A stretch of 64,000 bases of DNA from Melioribacteraceae bacterium (GCA_021740785.1 JAIOZI010000001.1:186001-250000), one strand, 5' to 3'. Positions 35,364 through 44,833 are shown, counted from the first letter of the stretch. The notes: generated by a model from the sequence alone, not told the origin. Made by a program: numbers and translations.

Positions 35364-36197
35364 CTCTTGAACATCAAATGAGAGACAACATTTTAACTTA
35401 CCGCAAGGTCCGCTAAGTTTTGCCATATTTGTTGATAAGTTCTGATCAGTCGCTAATTGAGTGGAAATTCTTTTAAAAGTATTTAAAAATGTAGCGCAAC
35501 AATACTCTCTGCCGCAAGTACCTAAGCCGCCAATTCTCTTAGCTTCATCACGCACACCAATTTGCCGCAATTCAATTCGGGTCTTAAATTCTGAAGCAAG
35601 GTTTTTAGCTAATTCTCTAAAATCCACTCTTCCATCTGCTGTATAAAAAAAGAATAATTTTTTCCGATCGAATTGAAAGTGTATGTCAACCAATTTCATT
35701 TCTAGAGAAAGTTTCTTCGCTAAATTTCTAAAAATAGGATATGCTCTTATTTCATCACTAATATTTTGATCATATTTCTTTAAATCTTCATCACGGATTT
35801 TTCTAATTACTTTTGGAAGTACACAATTATCTTCTTCTTCATGCAATCGGAACCAGCAAACAATATTTCCAACTTCCTTGATTTCTGAAATTTCTTGATT
35901 ACCTTCATGTTCAACAATGACAATATCACCCTTGTCAAGTTTGATATTATTTATATTTTCAACTTTGCAGTAGTGTTCACCCAGCAGACCTTTACAGTTT
36001 GCCAGAATAATATCTTTGTTATTTATATTCCTGCTCTCAAAAATAAAATCCACATTAACTTCTGCCTCTTGTTCTTCACAGTGGATGCAGTTCTTAACTA
36101 TAAAGTCTTTGTAGATATTATTATATTTTAGCTCGAATGATTTCGGATCACATTCTACAATGGATCCCTTTAGGAAGGATAAATCTATATTATACAT
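35355..36197 (-). CDS. ricT: PSP1-domain protein (RicT/YaaT-like)
   Basis: A 280-residue protein with the PSP1 C-terminal domain. The family cysteines are present in 'GTCGREYCCATFL' and 'SGPCGKLKCCLSFD'. In B. subtilis, YaaT (RicT) belongs to the iron-sulfur RicA-RicF-RicT complex that affects RNase Y-dependent mRNA maturation; the partners are not in this window. In many bacteria it lies next to holB, as here (six bases away). The first ~130 residues are more variable, with extra CxxC ('KNCIHCEEQEAE'). Confidence 0.87.
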   Translation of the reverse strand: MYNIDLSFLKGSIVECDPKSFELKYNNIYKDFIVKNCIHCEEQEAEVNVDFIFESRNINNKDIILANCKGLLGEHYCKVENINNIKLDKGDIVIVEHEGNQEISEIKEVGNIVCWFRLHEEEDNCVLPKVIRKIRDEDLKKYDQNISDEIRAYPIFRNLAKKLSLEMKLVDIHFQFDRKKLFFFYTADGRVDFRELAKNLASEFKTRIELRQIGVRDEAKRIGGLGTCGREYCCATFLNTFKRISTQLATDQNLSTNMAKLSGPCGKLKCCLSFDVQEES

Positions 36198-36203
36198 TAC
36201 TAA

Positions 36204-37304
36204 TTACCTTGAATCAATAATTGCTATATGAAATATAGCACTCAATGCTATCATATTCAAGTTGATATTCCGATCTGATAAACCGATTAAATTATTAACT
36301 TTTTGAAACACTTGTCTAGCTTTAACATTAGCGAATTTTTTATTAAACTTAATCATAGTGTCTTTATTATTATAAAAATAATAGCGATCATAATTGTATT
36401 TATTTCTATTTGTATCAACAAGCCAGAATGAAATTAATTTCAATAATTGATCGAATAATTTGGAATCATTCAGTTCGATAATTTCTGCAAATTCTTCGAA
36501 TGCAGAATTATACCATCTTGCCATCGAAAATCTGAGTATATTCAGCGCTTTTATCATTAATTTTTCATAATCCCATTCAATAAGATTAACCGCATTACTG
36601 ATAGAACCTTCTGAAATAATCGAGACATCCCTAGCCTTTTCGTTATTTATTTCAAAAAAATCAGTGAGAATTTTTTCTATTTGTGTTTCGCTTAACGGAT
36701 TAAATTTTACATTCCAGCAACGGGATTGAATTGTGGGCAGGAGATACTCAATTTTATGTGTAGTTAATATAAATAATACGCCATCCGGGGGTTCTTCTAA
36801 ACTCTTTAGTAAAGCATTTTGTGACTCTTGATTCATTAGATGAGCATCTTCAATAATAATAATTCTATATTGGAGATCGGTAAAATTTAATGATAAGAAT
36901 CTTTTAATTTCCCTAATGCTGCTTATCTTGATATTATTTGCTTTTTCCAAACCAATTTTAATATAAGGATTTGCCGCTTTCTTTTTTAATTCAACTTGGA
37001 GTAGGTCAATAGTGTTTTTATCAAGTTTATCGAGTGGATTATCATCAGCGGTTTCACCTTTTCCTCTTGGAAGCGGATGAATATACTTTATATAAGGTTC
37101 TGATAAACTCGTAATTTTTTCAATCACCTTGGGTGTTGATTTTTGATTCACAAATTTAGAGAATTCAAGCGCGACATTGAATTTACCAACGCCTGATGAC
37201 CCATGAAATAATAAGGCATGGGGAATTTTATCTGCTTCATAAAGTTTTTTCAGGTAGGTAACAACTTCATCTTGCCCGTGAACGTTATTGAAGAAAGTAT
37301 TCAT
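36204..37304 (-). CDS. holB: DNA polymerase III delta'-like clamp-loader subunit
   Basis: A 366-residue AAA+ protein. 'KIPHALLFHGSSGVGKFNVA' is the P-loop region, in which the Thr/Ser after the Lys is Phe; 'RIIIIEDAHLMNQESQNALL' and 'SLEEPPDGVLFIL' are the Walker B and following segments, and 'IQSRCWNVKF' gives the SRC motif. Delta' acts in the clamp loader and need not bind ATP. The usual zinc-binding cysteines are absent and an insertion rich in Gly/Lys (about 76-90) is present. It pairs with ricT. Confidence 0.85.
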   Translation of the reverse strand: MNTFFNNVHGQDEVVTYLKKLYEADKIPHALLFHGSSGVGKFNVALEFSKFVNQKSTPKVIEKITSLSEPYIKYIHPLPRGKGETADDNPLDKLDKNTIDLLQVELKKKAANPYIKIGLEKANNIKISSIREIKRFLSLNFTDLQYRIIIIEDAHLMNQESQNALLKSLEEPPDGVLFILTTHKIEYLLPTIQSRCWNVKFNPLSETQIEKILTDFFEINNEKARDVSIISEGSISNAVNLIEWDYEKLMIKALNILRFSMARWYNSAFEEFAEIIELNDSKLFDQLLKLISFWLVDTNRNKYNYDRYYFYNNKDTMIKFNKKFANVKARQVFQKVNNLIGLSDRNINLNMIALSAIFHIAIIDSR

Positions 37305-37325
37305 TCAAACGTCCACGGACAAAAA

Positions 37326-37553
37326 TCAGTTAAAATCATCATCGTCTGAATAGAAGAATTCATCATCACTTGGAAAATCAGGCCATATATCTTCAATTGA
37401 TTCATAAATTTCTTCAGTGTCTTCCAGTTCTTGAAGGTTTTCAATCACTTCATATGGAGCGCCAATTCTGTCAGCATAATCAATTAGCTCATCTCTTGTC
37501 GCCGGCCATGGAGCGTCATCAAGGTAAGAAGCCAATTCAACAGTCCAAATCAT
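37326..37553 (-). CDS. DUF2795 small acidic protein
   Basis: A 75-residue protein matching DUF2795: 'VELASYLDDAPWPATRDELI' and 'DYADRIGAPYEVIENLQEL', followed by a very acidic tail ('DDEFFYSDDDDFN'). No membrane segment. Such proteins recur in many phyla without a known function. It lies 21 bases upstream of holB and is probably in its operon. Confidence 0.82.
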   Translation of the reverse strand: MIWTVELASYLDDAPWPATRDELIDYADRIGAPYEVIENLQELEDTEEIYESIEDIWPDFPSDDEFFYSDDDDFN

Positions 37554-37575
37554 ACAATTAACTCCTTAATAGGGT

Positions 37576-38505
37576 TTACTCCTCTGAGATAATTTCAAAA
37601 AGATTTACATCATCGTAAATAAAATTGCGAGGATTTAATGCAATTCCATTATGTCTAATTTCATAATGCAAATGTGGTCCTGTAGATAACTTGCCTGAAC
37701 TACCAGTATGTGCAATCAGATCACCTCGAGTAACCTTTTGCCCTTTTTTAACTATAATCTTGGACAAATGCGCATAAAGAGTTTTGTAACCAAAACCATG
37801 ATCGATCTCCAAAGTCCAACCATAGCCACCGCGTCGACCGGCAAATTCAACTTTCCCACCACCTGGTGCATAAATCGGAGTTCCAACATTCGCAATAAGG
37901 TCAACTCCGTTGTGCATTCTTCTAACTTTTAGAATGGGATGAAGTCTCATTCCGAATCTATCGCCATATGTGCCGTTTGTAGGAACGATAGCAGGAATAG
38001 CTTCATAAAGTTTTTTATTAAGTTCCAGCGTTTTTGAAATTTCATTATAATTGTTTTTTTCAAAATTTAATTTGGCAGATACCCTCTCTACATAGGCATC
38101 AATATTATTAATAAGATTTTCAACATCTGCCGATGACGTTGGTGTAATGTCATTAAAAATCTTACCACCCATACCGACTTTTTTATCCTCGTCGTCAATG
38201 GGATCAAGATTAACGGCTAATCTCAAATCGTTATTAACATTAGATAGTTCATTAAGATTTTGATCAAACTCCTTGTAGGTATAAAGGAGATCGTCTAATT
38301 TTTCACTAAGCTGCCGGTTTTCGGCGAGCAGTGATTCGACTTCAGCGTCAGGGTTTATGATTTCCTTAACCATAAAATATACGCTGAAAATGAAAAAGGA
38401 AGAAATTACTGCAAAAAATCCAATTAAAAAGATGAATTTTTTGTAGAAATCCTTAATCTCAACGAACTTTAGTTTCTTTTTAGAAAAATAGTAAAAATGT
38501 TTCAT
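37576..38505 (-). CDS. M23-family peptidoglycan metallopeptidase
   Basis: A 309-residue protein with a cytoplasmic basic N-terminus, one transmembrane helix (about 24-46), a coiled coil (about 55-170) and a C-terminal LytM/M23 domain. Zinc ligands are His198 and Asp202 ('MHNGVDL') and His280 in 'GPHLHYE' (with His278). All look intact, so it should be an active endopeptidase cutting peptide cross-links, unlike EnvC/NlpD-type degenerate factors. It acts in the periplasm. Confidence 0.9.
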   Translation of the reverse strand: MKHFYYFSKKKLKFVEIKDFYKKFIFLIGFFAVISSFFIFSVYFMVKEIINPDAEVESLLAENRQLSEKLDDLLYTYKEFDQNLNELSNVNNDLRLAVNLDPIDDEDKKVGMGGKIFNDITPTSSADVENLINNIDAYVERVSAKLNFEKNNYNEISKTLELNKKLYEAIPAIVPTNGTYGDRFGMRLHPILKVRRMHNGVDLIANVGTPIYAPGGGKVEFAGRRGGYGWTLEIDHGFGYKTLYAHLSKIIVKKGQKVTRGDLIAHTGSSGKLSTGPHLHYEIRHNGIALNPRNFIYDDVNLFEIISEE

Positions 38506-38577
38506 ATAGAATCGGTGCGAAGTTACTAAATGGACTAATCTTAGTCAAGAAGAATAATTGTTTATTGAAATAAATTA

Positions 38578-39591
38578 TTATTCAAAATCGTGCTCAAAAT
38601 AATCTATCACTCTGTCAACTTCCGACCTTTTAGCCTTTAATTTTGTTGTAAGTTTATTTTGAAAAATCTTTGCAGCATCATACCCATAATGTTTAAGCAG
38701 GTAATTTAATGCGATTACTTCAGAAATTACTGTTATATTTTTTCCGGGAATAATAGGGAGTTTAATATACGGAATTTCAACACCAAGTATTGTTATTGTA
38801 GAATCATCCAAACCGGTTCTAGTATATTCTGATGTATCATCCCAAATTTCTAATTCAATTACAACTTCCAGTCTTTTTTGAAATCGTATAGCACGTATAC
38901 CAAACATACTACGCACGTCAATAATTCCAATTCCCCTTATTTCCATGAAATGTTTAACGAGTTCAGTGCCCGAACCCATTAAAATTCCCTCACCTTTTTT
39001 TGTAAAAATCACAACATCATCTGCAACCAGCCTGTGTCCCCTTTCAACTAAGTCAAGAGCCACTTCGCTTTTACCAATTCCGGAGTTGCCGACAAACAAC
39101 ATTCCGGCGCCATAAACATCAACAAACGAACCGTGAATTGATGCACGCGGTGCAAATTGGTCGTCAAGAAAATCACTAATTAAATAAGAAAGCTTGGTAG
39201 TCGAGTGAGTTGAACCAAAAATGGGAATCTTATATTTTTCCGACATTTCCAATATTTCGTCATAAGGTTTATTATTATTCGTAATTAATACACAAGGAAT
39301 ATTGTATGCGAATAATTTCGAAAGTATTTCTGCTCTTTTAGCAATAGTTAATTGACTTAAATACTTCATTTCCGTATTACCAAAAATCTGTACGCGGTCA
39401 TGGGAAAATAATTCAAAAAACCCGGCTAAAGCTAAGCCGGGTCTATGTAAATTCTGATCATGAATTTCCTTTTCGAAGCCAACTTCTTTGGATAAAAGCT
39501 CTAACTTAAATCTCTCTTTTGCATTTGCATAAAGAAATTTTACAGTTATACTTTCCTTCCTAGAAATATTTTTGCTGCTTATCTTAATCAT
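38578..39591 (-). CDS. hprK: HPr kinase/phosphorylase
   Basis: A 337-residue protein that in Firmicutes phosphorylates Ser46 of HPr. The P-loop GNSGIGKS is at residues 168-175, and the family signature 'MEIRGIGIIDVRSMFG' follows. The N-terminal domain (1-135) is also typical. No HPr or PTS gene is visible in the window, and in this phylum such kinases are often found without a sugar PTS. It overlaps hpf by four bases, so the two are coupled. Confidence 0.92.
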   Translation of the reverse strand: MIKISSKNISRKESITVKFLYANAKERFKLELLSKEVGFEKEIHDQNLHRPGLALAGFFELFSHDRVQIFGNTEMKYLSQLTIAKRAEILSKLFAYNIPCVLITNNNKPYDEILEMSEKYKIPIFGSTHSTTKLSYLISDFLDDQFAPRASIHGSFVDVYGAGMLFVGNSGIGKSEVALDLVERGHRLVADDVVIFTKKGEGILMGSGTELVKHFMEIRGIGIIDVRSMFGIRAIRFQKRLEVVIELEIWDDTSEYTRTGLDDSTITILGVEIPYIKLPIIPGKNITVISEVIALNYLLKHYGYDAAKIFQNKLTTKLKAKRSEVDRVIDYFEHDFE

Positions 39592-39896
39592 TTAACTTTT
39601 TTCCTTGAGATTCGCTTTGCTTTAACTTTTTTGAGTTGGCGTTCGAGTTTACCGATAGCAGAACCAATTGATTTTTCAAAATTTTCCGTGGTTTCTGTAA
39701 CGGTTAATATTTTACCCGGTATTTTTAGATTAATTTCAGCCGTTTTAATACTATCCTTCAGATGTGTAAAGCTGAGGACAACATCAGCATCAAGAATATT
39801 ATCATGGAATTTCTGTAACGAAAGCAGTTCGCCTTGAATATAATCTTTTAATGTGTCTTTTGCACGAAACTTCCTTGATGTGATTTGAATATTCAT
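39588..39896 (-). CDS. hpf: Ribosome hibernation-promoting factor (short HPF/YfiA)
   Basis: A 102-residue protein with the S30Ae fold, beginning 'MNIQITSRKFRAKDTLKDYI' and ending with a basic tail 'KLERQLKKVKAKRISRKK'. It lacks the C-terminal dimerisation domain of long HPF, so it is the short form. It should bind the 30S subunit in starvation and inactivate ribosomes. It lies between the xer gene (10 bases) and hprK (overlap). Confidence 0.9.
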   Translation of the reverse strand: MNIQITSRKFRAKDTLKDYIQGELLSLQKFHDNILDADVVLSFTHLKDSIKTAEINLKIPGKILTVTETTENFEKSIGSAIGKLERQLKKVKAKRISRKKVK

Positions 39897-39906
39897 AACA
39901 ACTCCT

Positions 39907-40803
39907 TTATGATTTTGGGTGGGCTGATTTATGTGTTTTTTTGAGTCGCTCTACACTTACATGTGTATAAATTTGGGTAGTAGAAAGATTGGAATGCCCA
40001 AGTATTTCCTTTACCGCCATTAAATCTGCACCTTTATCCAACATGTGTGTTGCGGCTGCATGCCGCAAAATGTGAGGACTCTTTTTCTCAATATCACAAA
40101 CTTGATTTAAATATTTTTCTACTACTCTTTGAACATATTTCGGATAAATTTGTTTCCCGGATGGGGTTATTAATAAAAATTCATTTTGCTTGAATTCGCC
40201 TCTTTTATCCAGATATGCCTTGATTGCTTTTATCGCCTCCTTTCCTAGTGGAACTATTCTATATTTTGAACCTTTGCCTAGTATTTTAACAGATGCATTA
40301 TTAATATCAATATCCCTTATTTTTATTCCGCATAATTCAGATACTCGTAATGCCGATCCGTACAATACTTCAAAAATTGTTGTGATCAATAATCTTTTAG
40401 TTTCATTCTCTTCTTCAAGTAATAATCTAATAATTTCTAAAAAAGAGTCAAGATTAATCGTCTCCGGAAGTTTTCTTTTAATTTTTGGATTCGGAATATT
40501 TGCAAGTGGATTTGTATCGATAAATACTTCGCGAACAGCAAAATCGAAGAGATTCCTAACTGCAGATAACTTCCTCGATATTGATGCTGTTGAAAGAGAT
40601 TGTTCATTAAGATGAATGACAAACAAACGAATAAACCGTTCGGTGATTTGTTCTATTCGATTTTTATTTTTCGAATCGCAGTACTGAATAAATTGATTGA
40701 TATCTCTTGAGTAAGCAGAGATTGTATTCTTTGCCGAATTCTTAGTCCCCTTTAGCTCATCAAGAAATTCATCGAAAACGTCTATTAGATCTTTGCTTTT
40801 CAT
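39907..40803 (-). CDS. Tyrosine recombinase XerC/XerD
   Basis: A 298-residue site-specific recombinase with a SAM-like N-terminal domain (1-90) and catalytic domain. The catalytic residues are all visible: Arg153 (GSALRVSEL), Lys in 'GKGSK' (177/180), His244 and Arg247 (HILRHAAATHML), His270 (LGHSNLSTT) and nucleophile Tyr279. Length matches XerC/XerD dimer resolvases. It lies between topA and hpf with 20 and 10 bases, so it is a chromosomal housekeeping gene, not an integrase of a mobile element. Confidence 0.92.
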   Translation of the reverse strand: MKSKDLIDVFDEFLDELKGTKNSAKNTISAYSRDINQFIQYCDSKNKNRIEQITERFIRLFVIHLNEQSLSTASISRKLSAVRNLFDFAVREVFIDTNPLANIPNPKIKRKLPETINLDSFLEIIRLLLEEENETKRLLITTIFEVLYGSALRVSELCGIKIRDIDINNASVKILGKGSKYRIVPLGKEAIKAIKAYLDKRGEFKQNEFLLITPSGKQIYPKYVQRVVEKYLNQVCDIEKKSPHILRHAAATHMLDKGADLMAVKEILGHSNLSTTQIYTHVSVERLKKTHKSAHPKS

Positions 40804-40823
40804 TAAACGAACTTTACTTGTAA

Positions 40824-43028
40824 TTAGTTATCTTCTTCTGCCTCTGCCTTTGGTTTAGTCCAACTGGCAAAATCACAATCAGGATATCGATTACAACCAT
40901 AGAAAAAACGACCACGTTTTGTACGTTTTGTTACTATTTCTCCTTCTTTACATTTAGGACATTTTAAACCGAGAGTTATTTGCTTCGTGTAATTACAGTC
41001 AGGATATTTCTCGCAGCCAATAAACCTTCCGAATTTCCCATGTCTAAAAATTGTTTTCGATCCGCACTCCGGACATTTTTCACCGGTGTACTCGGGCTCA
41101 TCATTCTCTTGAGACATCTCCTTTAATGATTTTATATTCTTACATTCAGGATAGTTTGTGCATGCTAAAAATTTGCCGAACCGACCAATTTTTATATCCA
41201 TATCCGAACCGCATTTTTCGCATTTTATTTTCTCGATATTCTTTTCAACATGTTCAAGAGCTATTGCAAATGGTCCGTAAAAATCATTCAATACTTTTTC
41301 ATATTCAATTTCACCATTTGCTATTAAATCTAATTCACCCTCCATTTGAGCCGTAAACGAAACCTCGAATATTTCAGGAAAGTTTTTTACCAAAATATTA
41401 TTTACTTTTTTCCCCAAATTTGTCGGCGCTAAGTTTCTTCCGACGGTATCAACATATTGCCGGTCGAGTATAGTGCTCATAATGCCGGCATAGGTGGAGG
41501 GTCTTCCGACACCATTCGCTTCCAGAGCTTTTATTAAAGTGCTCTCTGAGAATCTTGCCGGTGGTTTTGTAAAATGCTGCTTTTTATCGGTATTGATATG
41601 TTTGAGATCTTGATCTACTTTCAATCCAGCCGGTAATAATAATTCTCCGTTTTCATCATTGTTTGTATCTTCTTTATACTCATCGTACAATGACAGAAAT
41701 CCGTTGAATTTAATAACCGTACCGCTTGATTTAAATATGAATTCATCGGCGCTTATCTCAACAGTAGTTGTTTCAGTTATTGCGGGCTGCATTTGTGATG
41801 CGATAAATCTCTTCCAAATTAATTCATATAAATTATACTGTTCTTTCGAAAGATGAGGTTTAACTCGCTCCGGTGTATACACTACTGATGTAGGTCTTAT
41901 TGCTTCGTGAGCATCCTGAACATTCTTCTTTTTACCCTCGAATGTTTTCGGCTCGTTTGCACTGAATTCCTTTCCGAATTTATTTTCAATATAATTTAAA
42001 GCATCATATAGAATTTCTTTGTTTAACCTGGTTGAATCGGTTCTCATATATGTAATCAAACCGACATAACCTTCATCTTTTCCTAAATCCACACCTTCAT
42101 AAAGACTTTGTGCAACCTGCATCGTCTTCCGCGGTCTGAACTTTAATTGTTTCGATGCTTCTGCTTGAAGTGAACTCGTAATAAAGGGCGGATAAGGATT
42201 TCGCTTAACTTCTTTCCTAGAAATATCAGAGATCACAAATTTTTCTTTTGATTTGATTCTCTCAAAAATTTCTTTCGCCAGATCAGCATTATTGATCGCA
42301 AAATTTCCTTTTAGAAATTCATCCCAATCTTCCTTAGTCATTTCGGGTTTCGGTTGAATTTTTAACTGCCTGCCTTCTACCGAGTAGAGCTTTGCTTTTA
42401 TCGTTTCTCCTTTATCGGTTTCAAGAATTGCGTAGAGCGACCAATATTCGGTTTGAATGAATGCATCAATTTCGGCTTCACGTTCACATATTAATCTCAG
42501 GGCAATAGACTGCACACGTCCGGCAGATAATGAATTTCCGGATTCCTCGATTAATGCCCGCCAAAGAAAGGGACTGATCTTATACCCGATTATTCTATCC
42601 ATCACTCTTCTTGCACGCTGAGAAATGACGAGATTGGTATTTACTTTTTCTGTTGACTGCATCGAATTCTTAACAGCAGTTTTTGTGATCTCATTAAATA
42701 GAACACGATATACATTTGCATCGGTTTTATTATCAAGAATATCAATTACATCTTGTGCAATCGCCTCGCCTTCGCGGTCGGGGTCAGTTGCGATATATAT
42801 ATTTGAAGCTTTTGAAGCAAGCTTTCTGATTTTTTTTATCAGATCACCCTTCCCTCTTATATTTAAGAGATTGGGTTTAAAGCCGTCCTCAATATCAATG
42901 CCTAATTTTGTTTTAGGAAGATTCCGCAAATGACCAACCGTTGACTCAACTTGGTAGGATCGACCTAAATATTTATTAATTGTTTTGGCTTTGGAGGGAG
43001 ACTCCACAAGCACCAAATTCTTTGCCAT
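40824..43028 (-). CDS. topA: DNA topoisomerase I
   Basis: A 734-residue type IA topoisomerase that relaxes negative supercoils. It has the Toprim domain ('LVLVESPSKAKTINKYLG', 'ATDPDREGEAIA'), the active-site Tyr in 'GLITYMRTDSTR', and three C-terminal zinc fingers of the CxxC...C-x4/5-C type (about 600-730; each ends 'YP(E/D)C'). Residues 'VGRPSTYAGIMSTIL' are family-typical. Followed upstream by smg/DUF494 and ybeY on the same strand. Confidence 0.96.
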   Translation of the reverse strand: MAKNLVLVESPSKAKTINKYLGRSYQVESTVGHLRNLPKTKLGIDIEDGFKPNLLNIRGKGDLIKKIRKLASKASNIYIATDPDREGEAIAQDVIDILDNKTDANVYRVLFNEITKTAVKNSMQSTEKVNTNLVISQRARRVMDRIIGYKISPFLWRALIEESGNSLSAGRVQSIALRLICEREAEIDAFIQTEYWSLYAILETDKGETIKAKLYSVEGRQLKIQPKPEMTKEDWDEFLKGNFAINNADLAKEIFERIKSKEKFVISDISRKEVKRNPYPPFITSSLQAEASKQLKFRPRKTMQVAQSLYEGVDLGKDEGYVGLITYMRTDSTRLNKEILYDALNYIENKFGKEFSANEPKTFEGKKKNVQDAHEAIRPTSVVYTPERVKPHLSKEQYNLYELIWKRFIASQMQPAITETTTVEISADEFIFKSSGTVIKFNGFLSLYDEYKEDTNNDENGELLLPAGLKVDQDLKHINTDKKQHFTKPPARFSESTLIKALEANGVGRPSTYAGIMSTILDRQYVDTVGRNLAPTNLGKKVNNILVKNFPEIFEVSFTAQMEGELDLIANGEIEYEKVLNDFYGPFAIALEHVEKNIEKIKCEKCGSDMDIKIGRFGKFLACTNYPECKNIKSLKEMSQENDEPEYTGEKCPECGSKTIFRHGKFGRFIGCEKYPDCNYTKQITLGLKCPKCKEGEIVTKRTKRGRFFYGCNRYPDCDFASWTKPKAEAEEDN

Positions 43029-43040
43029 TTAATTAACCTC

Positions 43041-43499
43041 TTAGTTTATCGTATCGGAAGAGTAAAGAAGAACCCTGCTACCCGGAAGGATTTCAGCAGA
43101 AAGATCAACAAGTGAAATTAGTATTATCCAATTAATATCATCCTTTGTTATAGTATCGTCTGGAAACATTAATAATTGTTCCAGAGCCATTTCAAAATCA
43201 ATTGAATCCAGTAACCCGATGTTATTTAATCTAATTAGATAATTGTAATTTTCTAAACCAATAATTTCTTTTTCGTCATCAGTAAGAATTCTGAATGTTC
43301 TTTTTTTCTCAAGATCTCGTCGTTTTTTTGAGAGTTTACTGCTTAATACTTTGTCGTAAACAAGACTAAAAGCAGCGCTTACAGTTTGTTTATCGAAATC
43401 TTTTTTGGTACTAATATATTTATTTACTTCATCCAGTGTATAATTTTTGTTTAAGGCTTCTAAAATCTCAGCCAGAACTTCAACTATTTTTGCTGTCAT
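43041..43499 (-). CDS. smg: DUF494 (Smg-family) protein
   Basis: A 152-residue protein in the position and with the look of the Smg family: 'KIVEVLAEILEALNKNYTLDE' (as two overlapping helices), 'RILTDDEKEIIGLENYNYLI' and 'DINWIILISLVD'. In E. coli smg sits near topA-related genes too. Its function is unknown. It overlaps ybeY by four bases and lies 12 bases before topA. Sequence identity to other Smg proteins is not high by eye, so context carries weight. Confidence 0.72.
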   Translation of the reverse strand: MTAKIVEVLAEILEALNKNYTLDEVNKYISTKKDFDKQTVSAAFSLVYDKVLSSKLSKKRRDLEKKRTFRILTDDEKEIIGLENYNYLIRLNNIGLLDSIDFEMALEQLLMFPDDTITKDDINWIILISLVDLSAEILPGSRVLLYSSDTIN

Positions 43500-43942
43500 T
43501 TCACTTCCGGTTTTAAATCGTAATGAGAGAATAATTTAACAAGTTCGTCTTCTTTCCTTTTCATAATTGCTTTTTTCTTTTGATCAGTATCATCATAACC
43601 CAATAAGTGAAGAATACCGTGTATAATTAACCGTATAATTTCACTATTAAAAGAACAATTGTACTTATTTGCATTTTCTTGAGCATCAATATAAGAAATA
43701 AAAATTTCGGCGTCCAAGTTATTATTTTTACCCGAATAATTAAAGGTAATTATGTCGGTTGTGTAAAAATGACTTAAATACTCAGAATTAATCTCAAATA
43801 TTTTTTCCTGTGATACAAAATTGATAACCAATGTATCAATTCTAAATGAAAGATGTTTTATAAGAGCTGAAATTAATGAATGGATACGAATTCTATTGAG
43901 TGTAAATCTTTTATCTACAGATGTGTATACATTTTTAATCAA
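43496..43942 (-). CDS. ybeY: Endoribonuclease YbeY
   Basis: A 148-residue metallo-RNase involved in 16S rRNA 3'-end maturation and ribosome quality control. The family metal motif H-G-x-L-H-L-x-G-Y-D-H is 'HGILHLLGYDD' here: His108, His112 and Asp118 replace the usual His-His-His; the Asp variant is common in Bacteroidota-type enzymes. It overlaps the Smg gene by four bases and follows the MBL hydrolase gene by 18 bases. Confidence 0.88.
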   Translation of the reverse strand: MIKNVYTSVDKRFTLNRIRIHSLISALIKHLSFRIDTLVINFVSQEKIFEINSEYLSHFYTTDIITFNYSGKNNNLDAEIFISYIDAQENANKYNCSFNSEIIRLIIHGILHLLGYDDTDQKKKAIMKRKEDELVKLFSHYDLKPEVK

Positions 43943-43960
43943 AATATTCCCAGTGAGAAT

Positions 43961-44833
43961 TTATAACTCTAATTGCATTCCTTCTGATGAAGCTATACAA
44001 TCAATATTGGTATCTAATTCTCGCAGCTTTTTTGTTGTTGATTCGAGTAACGCATCAATATCAGAATCACAATAATCCGGATCATAATGGAATAGAACAA
44101 GATTTTTAATGTTGGCTAACTTACTAAAATATGCTAATGCAATATTGTTTGAATGCCCCCAACCAATTTTAGTACGGAAATCATTGAAAGAATACATCGA
44201 ATCATGAATCAAATAATCGGCACCGCTGCAAAATTCAATAAGGGATTCATTCATATCAAATATTCTTTTGAGATTGGGTTCATGATCCTCATCTGCATTG
44301 TAAAATATCTCGTTATCAGTCATATATACAAATGTCTTACCATTTTCCTTGGCTTTGAAAGACAATGTTCCCTCTGAATGGTGAACTTTGCATGTGCTGA
44401 GTTCAAGTTCCCCAAATTGAAGTTTAGACTGATCATTAATTTTATTGTATTTAATATTAGCAGGAAACACCTCTTTACCAACCGGGAAAAAATTGGGATT
44501 CATTTGGGCATCAAGAATATTGTCCACATGCATATATCCGTTAGTAAAAGAATAAATATTAGCCTTGAAATCTTCCCTAAAAAATGGTCCGAAAAATGGA
44601 AGACCTTGAATATGATCCCAGTGAGAGTGTGAGATGAAGAGGTGCATTTCTTCTAAAGGGTTTGATTTAATCAATTCTTTTCCAAACTCACGTATGCCGG
44701 TTCCGGCATCTAGTATGATTAGATCGTTGTTTCCCGACCGGATTTCAATACATGGTGTATTACCACCATATTTTAATGTTTTTTCTCCCGGTACAGGAAT
44801 TGATCCCCTAGTTCCCCAAAATTTTAATTTCAT
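43961..44833 (-). CDS. MBL-fold metallo-hydrolase
   Basis: A 290-residue metallo-beta-lactamase-fold protein. 'FWGTRGSIPVPGEKTLKYGG' and 'ILDAGTGIREFG' are typical of the RNase Z/PhnP-like hydrolases. HxHxDH is at residues 69-74 (SHSHWDHIQG), with more ligands in 'KVHHSEG', 'DYLIHDSMYS' and 'LVLFHYDPDY'. Substrate unknown. It overlaps the gamma carbonic anhydrase gene by four bases. Confidence 0.86.
   Translation of the reverse strand: MKLKFWGTRGSIPVPGEKTLKYGGNTPCIEIRSGNNDLIILDAGTGIREFGKELIKSNPLEEMHLFISHSHWDHIQGLPFFGPFFREDFKANIYSFTNGYMHVDNILDAQMNPNFFPVGKEVFPANIKYNKINDQSKLQFGELELSTCKVHHSEGTLSFKAKENGKTFVYMTDNEIFYNADEDHEPNLKRIFDMNESLIEFCSGADYLIHDSMYSFNDFRTKIGWGHSNNIALAYFSKLANIKNLVLFHYDPDYCDSDIDALLESTTKKLRELDTNIDCIASSEGMQLEL

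Noticed and set aside
40803-40824. Possibility that the Xer protein is a mobile-element integrase
   Set aside because: It is 298 residues, lies in an operon with hpf/hprK and topA, and there are no att-like repeats or phage genes around.
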